From contig JAECYW010000004.1 of NCBI GenBank assembly GCA_023014335.1, positions 2,666,001-2,730,000 of the forward strand: DNA of 64,000 bases, in the 5' to 3' direction. The position numbers and the translations under genes are program-made. The notes under the pieces are model-generated. The model did not search any database, was not told the DNA's origin, and saw only the letters and a list, made by a program, of their open reading frames with translations. Positions 33,079 to 45,446 of this stretch are shown piece by piece (positions within the stretch are counted from its first letter, which is position 1; each line of letters begins with the position of its first letter). The stretch is from Galerina marginata (Eukaryota > Basidiomycota > Agaricomycetes > Agaricales > Galerinaceae).

Positions 33079-36000
33079 CTAAACATAGACAGCGTAAGTC
33101 CCAATCACAGGACGGTGGTCACTTCGGCCTTCCAGACGGCGCATCCCACGGTCATCAAGAGTACTATAATTCAAACATATAACGTCTCCTTTGAGAGGCA
33201 GAGGAGGCAAGGGTTGTGGTGGATCTACGGCGACAGGGCCTTGATTATGAGTTGGTGATAAGAATGCAGGAAGAAATCGCCATATCGACGGTGTAGCCGA
33301 TTGTGGGCGTTCTGCAGAAAGTGGGCTACCGGCGTTATCAAATGCGGTGGAACGGCGGGGTGGATAATGGGAAGGGAGAGGAGCTGTTGGGGGAGGAGAG
33401 AACGTGGTATTCGCTCGACGTAAGCGAGGGTCGGGGTAGTTCGCTGGAGAACCTAGTCAGGAGTCAATAATATGTAAAAATACTTCTGAACGAGAAAAGC
33501 GCACCACGAGGAGAAGGATAATCCACTGCCAGAGAATACGGGGATCGCGTGGCAGGTGGTGAAAGGATGGTCATCCCTCCTGATAAGGTCACAGTCGCCA
33601 ATGGAGTAACACTCCGGGAAGATCCTGGACGGAATGCATTTGCAAGGAAGTGGCCAACCCGGCCGCGTGGACGTTGGGGTATGTCTTCATCATCCAGTTC
33701 ATCAGGTGTCACATCCGGAAGGACAGTCGTCTTCCAGAGAATACGATCACACCTTGGGACATATTATGTATTAGGAAGCTGTCAGGGAGAGCGAACGAAT
33801 ATCCGGAACATACCAACTCGGAACACGTTTCTTAGAGGAAGAATCATAGACGCCTTTCTCTTCTAGATCAACATTCTCCTGGAGGTCTTTCAGCTTTCCT
33901 GAGGAGTTCACTAGGATCATGGGAGGTGGACGCAAGAAACGCTTTCTCCCCATCTCAGGCGACATGTCCGAAGCGTTGGCCACTTGGGCTAATGGCGATG
34001 GGGGAATAGAAGGAACTGCAGTGACAGGAGTTGGCGGAAGACCCCATGGTTCGCCGTTCTTTGCCCCTTGCGATCTCGGAGAAGTTACAAATGACGGCGA
34101 TAGCAAGGACAGCCACTTGACTTTGGCTTTCTTGGCCACGACGGACGTCGTGGAGCTCTTGGTAGCAGAACTTAAACCAGGGGTTGACAACGACTGTGAT
34201 GCATAAAAGTAAGCGTCTTCGTAATTCCCCGGTTCAGTGGTTGGGCGAGACAGCACCGATGTTACGGATGTCGATGTTATAGATGCTGCCTCCATGTCTT
34301 CGTCAGCTTCTTCAGTTCCTTCAATTTCACGCTCGTCAACCTCGGCTGGGTGTCCAGAGCGATCGCCAGTTTTAAAGAACTTTGACCGTGACGTTTTTGA
34401 ACGTTTGAGGGTGCGCCAGACATCATATTTGAATGTTGGGGGGAAATTGATAGGGGCTTCATGGAAACCATTAAAAAATATCCCTTGCTTCATTAAAGTG
34501 TTCAATTGATCAAATTCGAATGCTTGGGCATAATCTAGACAAACATAAGCATACGAAAAACCTAGGTGAAGAAATATGGGAACCTTGACGGGATATAAGC
34601 CAATCGGCATGCAGCCTTGAAATATCCAATCTGAAGTTGAGATCGCCCAAGAGGAAGGTAAAGTCAAACCGATCCATTACGTCTGATGATTATTCAATGC
34701 CGAGGAGCAACATTAACCAAAATAAAGACTAACCTTCGGCTACTCTCCTCGGATCGTCACTGGCTAGGAAGTCGTCCACGGATAACTCGTCCTATCGAGA
34801 GGAAAGCAAGTGAGAAAAAAAGGGAGAAACGGAGAGGTACTGTAGGGACCTTGATTTTAGCAAAATTGGCTAACCGATGGTTGATCTTGCCTTCATGAGC
34901 TTTAAGTTTGAGAGGTTTAGTGATAACTCACGACGTTTAAAAAATACTAAAGAACTAACCTGCAAGGTGAGCATTCAAGAATAGAAAGGTGGTACCATCG
35001 ATATTCAGACTAATTCCAACGCCGCCCTTATTGCCAACTCGACCGCCGATAAGGCCAGCAGTCACAGAAGATTTAGACATGCCTGTAGAAAGAATGAGTT
35101 CCAATGAGTTGAACATGAAACGGATTCATACCTTGTACCAAGGGTTTGAGATCTCGATGGATGTAGATAGCCAGGTAGATACCCATCAAGCGGTCTTTGA
35201 TGAGAAGCTGATAAGGGCCTTTGCGAGGCTCTTTCTCCTTCGCAGACTTTCGTCTCATCAAAGGCCGCGGGAATCCAACGTCGGCCGTGGAAGGGGATCC
35301 TGTGCGACTCGGAGAACCTCCATTATGACACAGATAGTCCTCGACCATCGACGTCCATCCAGAAGGAGGGTTTTCCAGTTCTTCGTCTTCTTCGTCACGG
35401 TCCTTTTCTTTTGACTTGGATGATGAAGGTTTTTCGTGATCCTTGTCGAATTCTTTGGACTTGTCGCGATCTTTGTCCAAAATCTTGAAACCTGCCGTCA
35501 GCCCCATTGGTATACCTAGAGGATAGAGAGTGAATATCAAACGCATGAGCAATATTGATTTCCTCACCGGACGGCGTAGGGCATTCCTGGCCGGCCCTTG
35601 ATTTGAATTTGTAACAGTTTGATAGGTGATAGGTACATGGCACTTACACCACAACCAGGTGATATGAATGGTTCGAGTCGTTTGGGAGGTTGGGAAAAGT
35701 TCCCGGCCTTGCGTTCGAGTTGTTGTAAAGAGGGACTTCGCCAAATAATTCCTGCAGGTCACCCTACAGAATTTACGTGTCAGAGTAAAAGTAGACAACC
35801 GACTATTACACACTTTTGGAAGCTCGTCGTGCATATTCCAAGTAAGCAACCTGACTTTGAAGAATTTGGGATCGGGAACGGGCGTAAGTTGCGCAATGTC
35901 TCCAGGACGCGTCATGGTGGCAGGTTTTGCGGATTGCGGTGAGAGGGGAAGAAATCCTTGAAGTCTGGTAAAAACAGTCGGCTGTTGACCTTGAATACAA

Positions 36001-36101
36001 TGAGAGCAGATCACTTGAGCAGCGGAGGTTACCCGACCTGGTTGTCGTTTATTAAAGCCTAACTGCCCAGCCGTAGCAGGGGGCGATGTCGTACTGAACA
36101 T
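33079..36101 (-). CDS. Inositol polyphosphate 5-phosphatase with long insertions
   Basis: Removes the 5-phosphate from inositol phosphates or phosphoinositides. From 36,101 it reads MFSTTSPPATAGQLGFNK and a short N-terminus, then the IPPc domain: FFKVRLLTWNMHDELPKG, QECPTPSG, SVTAGLIGGRVGNKGGVGI, FLFLNAHLAAHEGKINHR, and DFTFLLGDLNFRLDIS. Catalysis-linked stretches include GDLNFR, VPSW-CDRILWK and SDHRPVIGTYAVYV at the end. Two inserts are notable: about 210 residues, acidic and Ser-rich, between FPPTFKYD and KKRVPSW, and about 200 residues of Pro/Ser-rich sequence between TPDELDDED and SDHRPV. A charged Lys/Asp/Ser insert also follows FKILDKDRDK near the start of the domain. Many introns split the 3-kb gene. 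No Sac1 domain is present. Confidence 0.9.
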
Positions 36102-36543
36102 GCACGCCAACAAAGACCCTGCGTCGTGGTATTAGGGTTCTAGAAATGCGGAAATCCTATGGCGACATGAGTTGGACATGAGCCCGTCAGAGTACTAAAT
36201 GAGTGCTTCAGCGGACCAACTGCTGCAGTCATGCTTGGAACGTTTACGTAATCATTCTCTGCAATAATTTTATTCATCGAGGGCTTCACAAACAAGACAG
36301 CAAGTAGAACAACAATAGGAATACACACACAGCGACTATAGCCGGGTAAGGGAGTAGTAGTAACAACAACGATATGAGAGATGGAGCAAAAGGAGAGGAA
36401 ACTGAATCCAGAAGAACTGCCACTGAATAAGATAAAACCACAGATGGATGAAAGATTAGGGTGCTGGGGATCGTAAGGCAAGTTAGGGAAGGTAAAAAAA
36501 ACAACAAACGAAACAGAACTGCAGATAAATACCGAAATACAAA
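36102..36543. other. Intergenic between two minus-strand genes
   Basis: This 440-base gap contains the SWI1 3' flank and the phosphatase promoter. No gene is supported; short hydrophobic ORFs on the minus strand have no recognisable character. Confidence 0.45.
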
Positions 36544-39500
36544 CTATGAATTAAATATCGCCCATGGCTGGTCCAGGGAGGGCATTGGGCTGTCCCATTT
36601 CCATTCGTTCGTTTGATAATAGGCACCTTCTCCCCCATCAATGTCCTTCCAAGGGCCTAACCGCAGGGGATCCGAAGACTCTTCTGTTTTGATATCGAAC
36701 GTCGAGGATGAAGCAGAAGAGAAGATATGGTGTACTTCCGATTCGTGGTTAGACTCCGGGCTCGGGTTCGTTGAGGACGACGAGACCAGATCCGGGGTAG
36801 GCGCTTTTGAGTTGTCCTCATCCTCGACTGTCCCAAAAGAAAAATCGATAAACTCGTCGAACGCGTCGCTCATACCCGCTGGAGGCGGCGACGGTTCTCT
36901 TTTCATGCTGGATTCTCCCATCATCACACTTCCAGCGCCGTCTGTCGAATTCGGCACGGAGCCATAGCCTTTCAGTAGCATTTCCAACGTTTCTGAGATA
37001 TCGGTGTTTATTGACGATTGGCCTTCGTCTCCAGCCATCTTGATGAGTTCCGCCATTTGTTCAAAGAAGGCACTGGCCTCTTCTTCGGTCTTGATATTCT
37101 CGACAGCCTCATTCTTCTTCCTGAGAGCCTCGCTAGGAGGTGTTTCCCATGCCGTCTTGGCCCGTTTCGGCGGAGAAGGCTCGTTGGCAACGTCCGCAAT
37201 ATTCATAGCAGACTCGTCCTCACGAGGGCGCTTGACATTGCTTGACGATGCCACAGGCTGAGCTGCTTCTGGTGCGGCAGGCGCAGGAGCAGGAGGAGCA
37301 ACAGCCTTGGACGCACGTCGACCTTTGGCAGCCGGTGCTTTCGGCTTCGGAGGCGCCCGGGTCTTTGGCGATTTCGCAGCTGGAGGAGAGGAGGCAACGG
37401 CAGTCGGCGTAGGCGTGCTAGCCACTGGTGTCGAGGCAGAGTGAACAGGGGCGGGCGACGGAGTAGACACAGCGCCAGGACCTTGAGGTTGCTGTGCTTT
37501 GGGTGCTCTTTTAATCGGAGGGGGTTGGAGCGATGGAGGAGGTCGGTGGGGAAGTTGTTGCTGCGGTGGCTGCTGTGTCGAAGGACCAGCTGCATTCGGC
37601 TGCTGGTGAGTTATAGGAGGACGACCTTGGGACATCATCTCCGGGTTTGGAGGCGCCATAGGGTTGTTCACTCCATGTTGCAGATGCTGCTGCTGGCCCA
37701 TCGCCATCTGCTGCTGTCGTATCCGGAACGCGTTGGCCAAATTGGAGAAGATATCCAAAATACGCTGGTGCTCCCCGGACATGGTCTTGAGATTCTCAAG
37801 GGTGATGATGAAGCGAGGATTAGATGTCGACAGCATCGACCGTTGCTGCTGAATGGTGCAAATCTGTGTAAAGAAAAAATAGAGTTAGTCAAACCCACAG
37901 GCGAACAAATATATGATTTCAGACGTACGATGGAGATCAACTTCCTGATAAGGTCCTCACTTTTGACCATAGTAACGATCATGGGCATTTTCTGTTCGGT
38001 GTCCTGGCATTGGCGGAACAACGACTCCAAGATTGAATTGAATTCCAGTCGTTGCTCGAGTGGAACATCCACCGGATGAATATTGGGAATTGCTACAAAA
38101 CGGGTCAACCATGAATAAAAATTGTCAGTCCGAACAGAAACGCACTAGAAGTGGTAAAATCTTGCTTCATTTTCTGGACAATGGCATCCGCGTTGATCAT
38201 CCTCGCCGGGATGTTCTGCTGTGCGGGGATCCTGGACTGCATCATACCCTGGCCGCCTTGAATCTGGGGCGGAAGCTGCTGGTGCGGTTGCTGCTGAGGT
38301 TGTTGTCCCTGCTGCTGCTGCTGCTGCTGCTGCTGTTGTTGTTGGTGCAAGAGATGTTGTTGGTGCAAGAACTGCTGTTGGCGTGCCACAACCGACGCTG
38401 CATTATGCTGGGTCGGACCTCCAAACGACGACGACGACGGTCCCATGCCGGGTGGCCGAGGGCCTTGAGCACCATTCTGGTCCGCACTCTGAGGTGGCAT
38501 ACCCGGGTTCTGCGAAAGATTAGCGTTGCGCATCTTGTTTTGAAAGGCCTTTTGTTCCTGGAAGGTCCTTTGCAAACTAGCCCGATGTGTCTCGACAAAC
38601 GCGATGGTCTTCTCATCAACACCTTGGGCGTGTAGCTCTGCCACCGACATGTGCGACATTTGGATCACCTGCTGCATTTGATGAGGAGTCCATCTTGCCG
38701 CATTCATCTGGGCTTGCAAATTGGCACTGGCCATCTGTGCCCTTTTGGCAGTTTCGATCGCTTGGGTAGTATACCATTGGTCAAAGACAGCAAGGTACTC
38801 TTTGTAAATGTGCGCGAGTTGCTGGGCCACTCCAGGGCCGGATTTAGCAGGTTCGGCGTCAGTGCCGGGAAACTGAACGAATCCAAGTCGTCCACCAATA
38901 ATGTTCCACATATCCTTCTGGTCGACCTGCGGAGAGACTAAGTAAAATAAAAGAGAGAAAATTGCAAGTCGCTGACCTTGGCAACACCACCCTCTTTGAT
39001 GACCTCGACATGCAAGCGGTAAAGTTCGACTGAACGATTCTCAATGCTAAGTAACCGAGGATCAAGCTTGAGATTACGCTTGATGCAAAAGCTTTTGAAC
39101 GTCGGGTCGAATCGAGCTTTCTCGAGAGGGGGAAGAGTGATAGTTGGGTTCTGACCACCGAAATTATGACTGCCTGCTTGAGAATTTGACATTCCAAGCT
39201 GGCTCGACTGAGAAGGTCCAGCGCCTGATGATTGAGAATTGGCGAACGTAAACTGGCCACCAAGGGCCGCCTGTGGGTTGAAAGGACTTGTGGTATGTTG
39301 AGGACCTGAATGCTGTGGGGTTGGACCCCGTGGCGGAACGAAACCTTGGTTAATCAAGTGGTTGGCCTGTGCTTGGGATTGGGGGAGGGAAGGACTTGGG
39401 TTCGGTTGCAGCTGTTGTTGCGGTTGTTGTCCAGACTGGCCCATTTGGTTGCGAGCGGCTTGGTTGTTGTCGAATGCCTGACCAGAGTTGGAAATCCAGG

Positions 39501-40022
39501 TCGGTTGGCCTTGCGATGGGCCGCCCCCATTGCCGTTATTATTATTCGCCAGCTGCGCTTGTTTCCTGGAAATTACGTTAGGTGCAAGGACGAATCGCAA
39601 AGCAGAAATACGCACTGAATGGTAGTGATCCCAACGATAAGCTTCGACAGATAGTCTTTCCTCCTTGTCAAGTCTGCATTGGCCTCCTTCATCTTTGCCA
39701 AGATTTGAGGCTCCGCGGGTGTGCCTCTGGCAGCATTGTGCTGCTGAGCCAACGATTGCATTTGGGCTTCATGCTGAGCGATCTGGGATCGCATGACATT
39801 TGCGCGAGTGGTCATTTCGGCAAAATTAAAGACGGCACGATTTCCCTGGCTGTTGGCGGTGTTCATCATGGGTCCTGGCGTTGGTTGGGAGGGCTGGCCA
39901 GTGGGTGGTTGTTGGATATTGACAGGATGAGGGGATGGACGACGAAGGGTTTCGTTGGACATTCCAGGGGAGGAAAAGATATCAGCGGGGGACGAATGGT
40001 TCATGCCACCGTTCTGAAATTG

Positions 40023-40053
<31 letters not shown>

Positions 40054-40877
40054 TGTTGTTGTTGTTGTTGCTCCCGCTCACGCATCTGGTTGAGTTGGTT
40101 TAGTTGGTGCTGGTTAAACTTGTTGATGTTGACGGGACCGTTCTGGGGCTGCTGATTCTGGGCCATGCCGATCAGCTCGAGCTGTCTGGTGACGACGGCG
40201 GATGGGGGTGGGAAGCCGAGCGATTGGGGGTTGCGAGACTGGGGCTGGGTGGCATTTCCGGAGGACATTCCGCCCATGTTGGAGAAGCCGGGGGAGATAT
40301 GGGTGGATTGGGGGTGCGCGGCGGAGGGGTCGTGGAAAGAGGGCTGTTGGGCGGACCCACCGACAGAGTTCATCTGGGGCATGCCAGAGCCCATGCCAAA
40401 CTGCTGCTGCTGCTGTTGCTGCTGATTGAGGTGCTGTACGCGCTGCTGGTTGAGACTCTGGTTGCGCTTCATCATCTCGGCAAACTAGAAAGGGGGGTGA
40501 GGGACGTGGGTCGGGATGCGGAGAAAGGGTCATACCTGGGCAGGGTTGGCCGTACTAATGTCCGGAGCGCCAGGGGCTCTGAACTGCTGCATCTGGTGCA
40601 TCTGCTGCTGCCAGGAGCGGGACTGGTCGAGGGGGAGATTCTGGTGGTTGTCCTGGGGCTGGTGCTGTATCTGCTGTTGCTGCTGTTGCTGTTGCTGCTG
40701 CTGCTGCTGCTGCTGCTGGAGCAAGCTGTTGTTCATGCTGAAGTTGTTGAGCATTGGATACTGGGACAGACGATCAGCCATTCGCCTGGGACGGGACCAG
40801 CAGCTCTGAGGGACGTAGGACGGGGATGGTGGTGGGAGTGAACCAAGACTCGCAGGCTGTGGCTGACAAGTCGGCAT
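36544..40877 (-). CDS. Gln-rich ARID protein, SWI1-like SWI/SNF subunit
   Basis: A nuclear chromatin-remodelling subunit. The protein starts at 40,877 (MPTCQPQPASLGSLPPP), passes through polyglutamine (about 40,671-40,718 and 40,021-40,072) and Gln/Asn/Pro-rich stretches, then the ARID DNA-binding domain: FDPTFKSFCIKRNLKLDPRL, VELYRLHVEVIKEGGVAK, VDQKDMWNIIGGRLGF, and LAHIYKEYLAVFDQWY. The remaining 700 or so residues are Pro/Ala/Gln-rich and contain a possible helical SWI1 C-terminal block (MLSTSNPRFIITLENLKTMSG). It ends LDQPWAIFNS. Introns sit before FAEMMKRNQ, KQAQLANNN, VDQKDMW and near 37,860-38,160. SWI1 identity is inferred from the ARID and polyQ pattern. Confidence 0.85.
38310..38344. 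repeat. CAG/CTG tract (polyQ) in the SWI1-like gene
   Basis: A run of CTG codons on the plus strand reads as glutamine on the minus strand, interrupted by a few TTG codons (CAA). Confidence 0.8.
40021..40072. repeat. CAG/CAA polyQ tract
   Basis: A 52-base run of mixed CTG and TTG on the plus strand encodes about 17 glutamines in the SWI1-like protein. The TTG interruptions would limit slippage. Confidence 0.85.
40671..40718. repeat. CAG/CAA polyQ tract near the N-terminus
   Basis: A 48-base run of CTG with TTG interruptions encodes about 16 glutamines in the first exon of the SWI1-like protein. Confidence 0.85.
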
Positions 40878-40941
40878 GTTTGCGGGAGTTGACACTCTGC
40901 CCAAAAATTGTTTATTTCTATCATAATATTTATTTAATACA

Positions 40942-42155
40942 CTACAGACGACTCGTGCTCCCCTTTGCCACCACAGTGCTTGGCCCAGCTTCTAATATTA
41001 CATCGTCGTCCGAGTCAGATGCGCTGTCACTGTCCTTTTTCTGCAGTCCCAGAGGCCCCACAGCGAGGATCCTGTCCCCGTCGTCCGACAGCAGCTCCTC
41101 CTCGTCGTCCACCTCCGCGTCCACCACATTCTCCGCCTCGCTCCGGAACCAGTATCGCAGCCCGACGGGGATCATCACTCCCACCACCACCGCAGCCAGT
41201 CCGAAAAAGTTCCGCCAGCTGATCAGGTGGAAGTCATCTGCGCTCGTCATATCGTCCAGCCCGCCCCCGATCGTCGTGTGGATCACGCTCACCCCCAGGA
41301 TCCCCAGCGCGGTGCTGATCCAGAACGGCACGATCCCGATCCCGACGTGTGGGCACACAACGTTCACCACCCAGTGCGGCGGCAGAGGCGCAATCCGCAA
41401 CACGATGAGGAACGAAATCATGTTCTCCTTGTTTGCCCGGATCTTGTTTCCCCACTTGTCCAGCACGGCTTTCCACTTGGGCAGCGTCAAAAGCGCGGGG
41501 CCCAACGCAGCGGAGATGAGGTAACAGAGCGTGGCGCCGGTTGCAACGCAACAACACACCAACGGTAGCGCCCGAGCAACTCCCCAAACAGCACCTCCGA
41601 GAATGGAGAGATACATCGAGCCTGGTAGCGAAAACGCTTGAAGGCTGTGTGTCCAAACGTCAGTGACGGAGCTCCGAAACAGCAGGAAACACACAAAAGG
41701 TAGGTGATCACATAGCAAATAAATATCCTATATGGATAGATATCTCTGTACTTCTTGAGCAGGCCATTCAGCTCCTGTAGTTGCGTAAACGATTTCGGAA
41801 TGCGCAGTAATGGACGGTCCATCCTGATACAGTTCAGTCAATTCCAGTGACATCAATGATGGAAGCGGTAGTAAACTCACTCCTCCAGCGTCGGAAGAGC
41901 CATCCACAGCGTTCCACCCAGTACAACACTGCCGACTAGGAATATACAGGCCATCTTGAGAGTGGCATTGAAAATGATTTTCGCGGACGACGGGGGTGCT
42001 CCTGGCGAACGCGGAAAGGTGGCTCCGTAGTTGGGGGTGGACGGGGAAAGGAGAGGAGATCTGTCGCCGTGCTCATCATCGTCGACGGTGTCGAGGGTGT
42101 ACATTGAGGCATTGCAGTTCGCTGCTGCCGTCGACAACGGCGGCGGTCTATTCAT
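40942..42155 (-). CDS. VTT-domain membrane protein (SNARE-associated Golgi type)
   Basis: A multi-pass protein of the VTT superfamily (TMEM41/VMP1/Tvp38), whose members act in lipid scrambling and autophagy at the ER or Golgi. Exon 1 encodes MNRPPPLSTAAANCNASM, a Pro/Ser-rich cytosolic region and the first membrane segment MACIFLVGSVVLGGTLWMAL. Further exons give QLQELNGLLKKYRDIYPYRIF, then after an intron FLQAFSLPGSMYLSILGGAVWG. Next come LPKWKAVLDKWGNKIRANKE, LRIAPLPPHWVVN (the VTT-type loop with the re-entrant Pro motif) and GVSVIHTTIGGGLDD. An acidic tail ends DVILEAGPSTVVAKGSTSRL. About 65 bases separate its stop from the next minus-strand start. TMEM41B-like is likely, but other VTT subfamilies remain possible. 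Confidence 0.87.
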
Positions 42156-42307
42156 GTTAAATCAAGAGACAAGGGCGTTTCGAGCGGAGAGATATAAATA
42201 ATAATATCCTTTATTTACATGCTAAGTGGACTCGCAAATACGGCCAAACTGAGGTGCTCGTCGCTCAGGACGACGATAAGAGTCTCGCAGCACCGTCGCA
42301 TCCGTGG
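42156..42307. promoter_or_regulatory. Shared VTT/Zn2Cys6 divergent promoter
   Basis: The 152-base gap holds both promoters. A TATA-like run (GATATAAATAATAATA, about 42,190-42,205) could act for either gene. Confidence 0.45.
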
Positions 42308-45300
42308 ATGATCATGCTGCCAAACCAGGTCAACCAGCAGAACAACATCGCTCCACCGTCGTCTCTCCAGTCCGCCCTGCAGATGGACCCCAACCAGCAC
42401 CTGCAGCTCCAACAGCAGCAACAGCAACAGGCGCAGCCGCCCACGCCGACCTCGGGGAAAAGGAGGAAACGAGCCGAGGGAAACGACGAAGACGCGCCAG
42501 CAGCGTCCGAGCCGCGCAGACTGCGACGCTCACACGAAGCGTGTGCGAGATGCAGGAGCAAGAAAATAAAGGCAAGTCCCGTCGGGCGACACCGACGGCA
42601 ATTTCCATCACCAATTTCACATTTCTGACTTCGTCGTACAGTGCGACTCCAAGCACCCAAGATGCACGGCCTGCGCGACTGCCGGCACAGCGTGCAACCA
42701 GGAGGACAGGCACCGCCGCACCCTCACCCCCAGAGGCTACACAGAGCGCCTCGAGCTCCAGCTCGCCCAGTGCGAGGCCCTTCTCAAGCGCCAGTACCCC
42801 GGCTTCACGCTCGACAACCTCGATGACATTCTCGCCCGCGAGGGCATTGAGGTCGGCGGCATCCCCCCGATAGCCCCAAACTCGAGCTTCCAAATCGAAG
42901 GTGGGATGCGACCACCCTTCCGGCCCGACGCTGGTCCCCCGCCTTCCCACCCAAGTCCACCCAAGGGCTACCCGCCAATGTACCCTCCTGGCCCCCCCAT
43001 GATGCCTCCTTACCCTCACCCAATGATGCCCTATGGTCCTGCACCCCCTTATCACCAGATGATGCAGGGGCCTCCTGGGGCATACAATCCCCATATCCAT
43101 CCTGCCTTCCAGCCAGGTGCTCCCTATCCACCTCCGCCACCAGTCATGCATCAGCACCCCCCTCCTCCAGATCAGGCTCCCCAAGCTCCCCCCCAGCCAG
43201 GTCCACCCACCATGACCTCGCCCATCATGCAGACAATCCCCGCCACAAAGGGTACCGACCCGAACGGCCATGACATGTCCAATCCTCAGGCGCTCGCTAA
43301 AAACTTTGGTGTATCAGCTGCTATCACCTCTACTCTCCACCTCGATTCGGTCAATGAAGAACTTCCTGTGGATCCCACCACCCTGCCCAAACTAGAAATT
43401 CATGGTCCACGCGATCCTGCACACTGGATCAGTGTTTCCATTCGCCGCAACCCTCCCTCTGGAGGCACACCAAACACTCTTTCACTCTACGGCCCCACCT
43501 CCAAGTCTCCCCAGGTTGACATTTGGTTGCCAAAGGACCGCAACTTTGCCCAATACATCGTCGATTTCTACTTCAAAAATCTGAATCTCCATCGCCCAGT
43601 CTACTCCCGCAAGGACTTTGATAGAATTCTAAACGACCTATACGAGGCTGCCACACCTGTCTACGACCCAGGACATTTATGCAGCATCTACTTAATATTC
43701 GCCCTCGGCACCCTCAGCGAACTCAATCAGCGCGCCGTTAACAAAGCTTCTGAAAAGGACCACTTGGGGACCGCAGTTGCAAAGAGACTTATGCCCTCCA
43801 ACTGGCCCGTACACGACGAGTTCTTCGAAAGGGCCTTGGTTGTGAAACCTGACCTCCGTGTCTCCATCTCCAGTTTGCAAGCCCTCATTTTATTGCATTG
43901 GTATCTATACATCGAGGTAAAGAAATCTGCTAGCTCCTCTGTACTCCGACTGACCAATTGTCTCACAGCGCCAAGGCCGTACTTTATGGCGCCTGGCTGG
44001 GACCCTCGTTCGTCTGTCCATCGAGCTTGGTTTGCACCACGACCCGACCACCCAGATCGCTCCTGACACCAATACGCACATCTTCACCGAAGATGAGAGC
44101 CAGCTGCGCATCCGTCTCTGGGCCATTGTCATGGTACACGACCGGGGCACGTCCATCCTCCTCGGACGGCCCTTGGCAATCGCACCATCCGACTCGAACA
44201 CTCCTCAGCCGACCCGCTCAAAGAACAAACTCTTCGTCGACTTTTCCGAGCACTTCGAGCTGTCGTCACCTGTCGCAGACATACAGGCCGATATTATCAA
44301 TTCTCTCTATGCTCCTACCAGGCAAGCTGGAGACACCATCATGCGCAATGCTACCAGAATTATCAAAAGCATGGTAGGCTTCAGGAGCAACTTGCCTGAG
44401 AAGTACCAGCACTACTTCACTGGCACTGGTGAATGGCCTATGGATAAAAGGCAGAAACTGGTCCAAGACATAAGCGAAGACTTGGGCCTCACCTTGTTGA
44501 AAATTGGTATCGCCCGCATCCTGATGCTGCGTGCCCTCTTCAGCTCCAAGGAACTCTCCTACGATCAAAAGCACAAGGCCCTGATGGATGGTAAGTTTTG
44601 ATTCATATACATTCCCACCAAAAACGCTAATGCCTATCCCCAGCCATCATCACGGCCCACAACATCATCGTCATCCACAGCCAACTCATCAAATACCCCA
44701 ACATCGCGTTCTTCACCTCACCCATCCCACTGCACATCGCAGCCATGGTCATCCTCTACGGCCACATCTCAAAGGTCGAATGCCTGCCCCCAGCCACCGC
44801 CCTCGAGGACGTCTGGTTCGCACTCGACATGATCCCGCGCTTCCGCTGGCGCTGGGAGCGCAAGGACGTCAACGGCGGGCACCCCCTCATCGCCAAGCTC
44901 GTCGAGCACGTCATGGGCGTCAACTTGCACACCGTTGTCCCGCACAATAATTCCGTCCTCATCCCCGAGCTTGACTGGGACGAGAATAAGTCGCCCACCT
45001 CCGCCAAGTCGCAGCACAGCACCCCCACGCTGTCCTCTGCCCCGGCGGGTTACAGCACCGCCCCCACCAACAACGCCTACGCCCCCCACTCGCGCTCGAT
45101 CAACGGGCTCGGCGGCGCGAACCCCATGAACCGCTCCAACAGCGGCGGGTCGACGCCACCGGACAACAAGCAGCTCGTTGACATGCCCGATAAGCTCTTC
45201 TACCCCTTCTTCCCCGAGGCGCAGGTGGCGACAATGCCCGCGGTCCCCGTGCCCGGGACGGCGAACCCCAGCATCCCGGCCACGACGAACGGCCAGGACT

Positions 45301-45446
45301 ACACCCAGCTGCTGAAGACGGTGGCGGCGGCCCAGGGCGAGTACGGACCGCAGGCGTACTCGGAGGAGAGAAATGCTGCCGAGGCGCAGCAGGAAATGGT
45401 GTGGATGTCAAATATGGTACGCCATACTTATTTTGCCACCAGTTAG
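42308..45446 (+). CDS. Zn2Cys6 fungal transcription factor
   Basis: A nuclear regulator. The first exon starts at the ATG at 42,308 (MIMLPNQVNQQNN), a Gln-rich stretch, basic KRRKR, then the binuclear zinc cluster CARCRSKKIK-CDSKHPRCTACATAGTAC (C-x2-C-x6-C-x6-C-x2-C-x6-C), interrupted by an intron after KKIK. A coiled-coil dimerisation region follows (RLELQLAQCEALLKRQ), then a Pro/Met-rich spacer, and the fungal_trans middle domain: FYFKNLNLHRPVYSRKDF, LIFALGTLSELNQRAVN, LHWYLYIE, and RLSIELGLHHDPTT. The tail is Ser/Asn-rich. The stop depends on whether the bases from 45,419 (GTACGC...CAAAG) are a last intron; with it removed a different short C-terminus results. No target genes can be named. 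Confidence 0.88.

Noticed and set aside
40104..40841. 245-codon plus ORF rich in Leu/Gly/Val
   Set aside because: Antisense to the polyglutamine and Pro-rich exons of the SWI1-like gene.
42330..43271. 313-codon minus ORF in the Zn2Cys6 gene
   Set aside because: Antisense of the Pro-rich spacer and zinc cluster exon, with no domain of its own.
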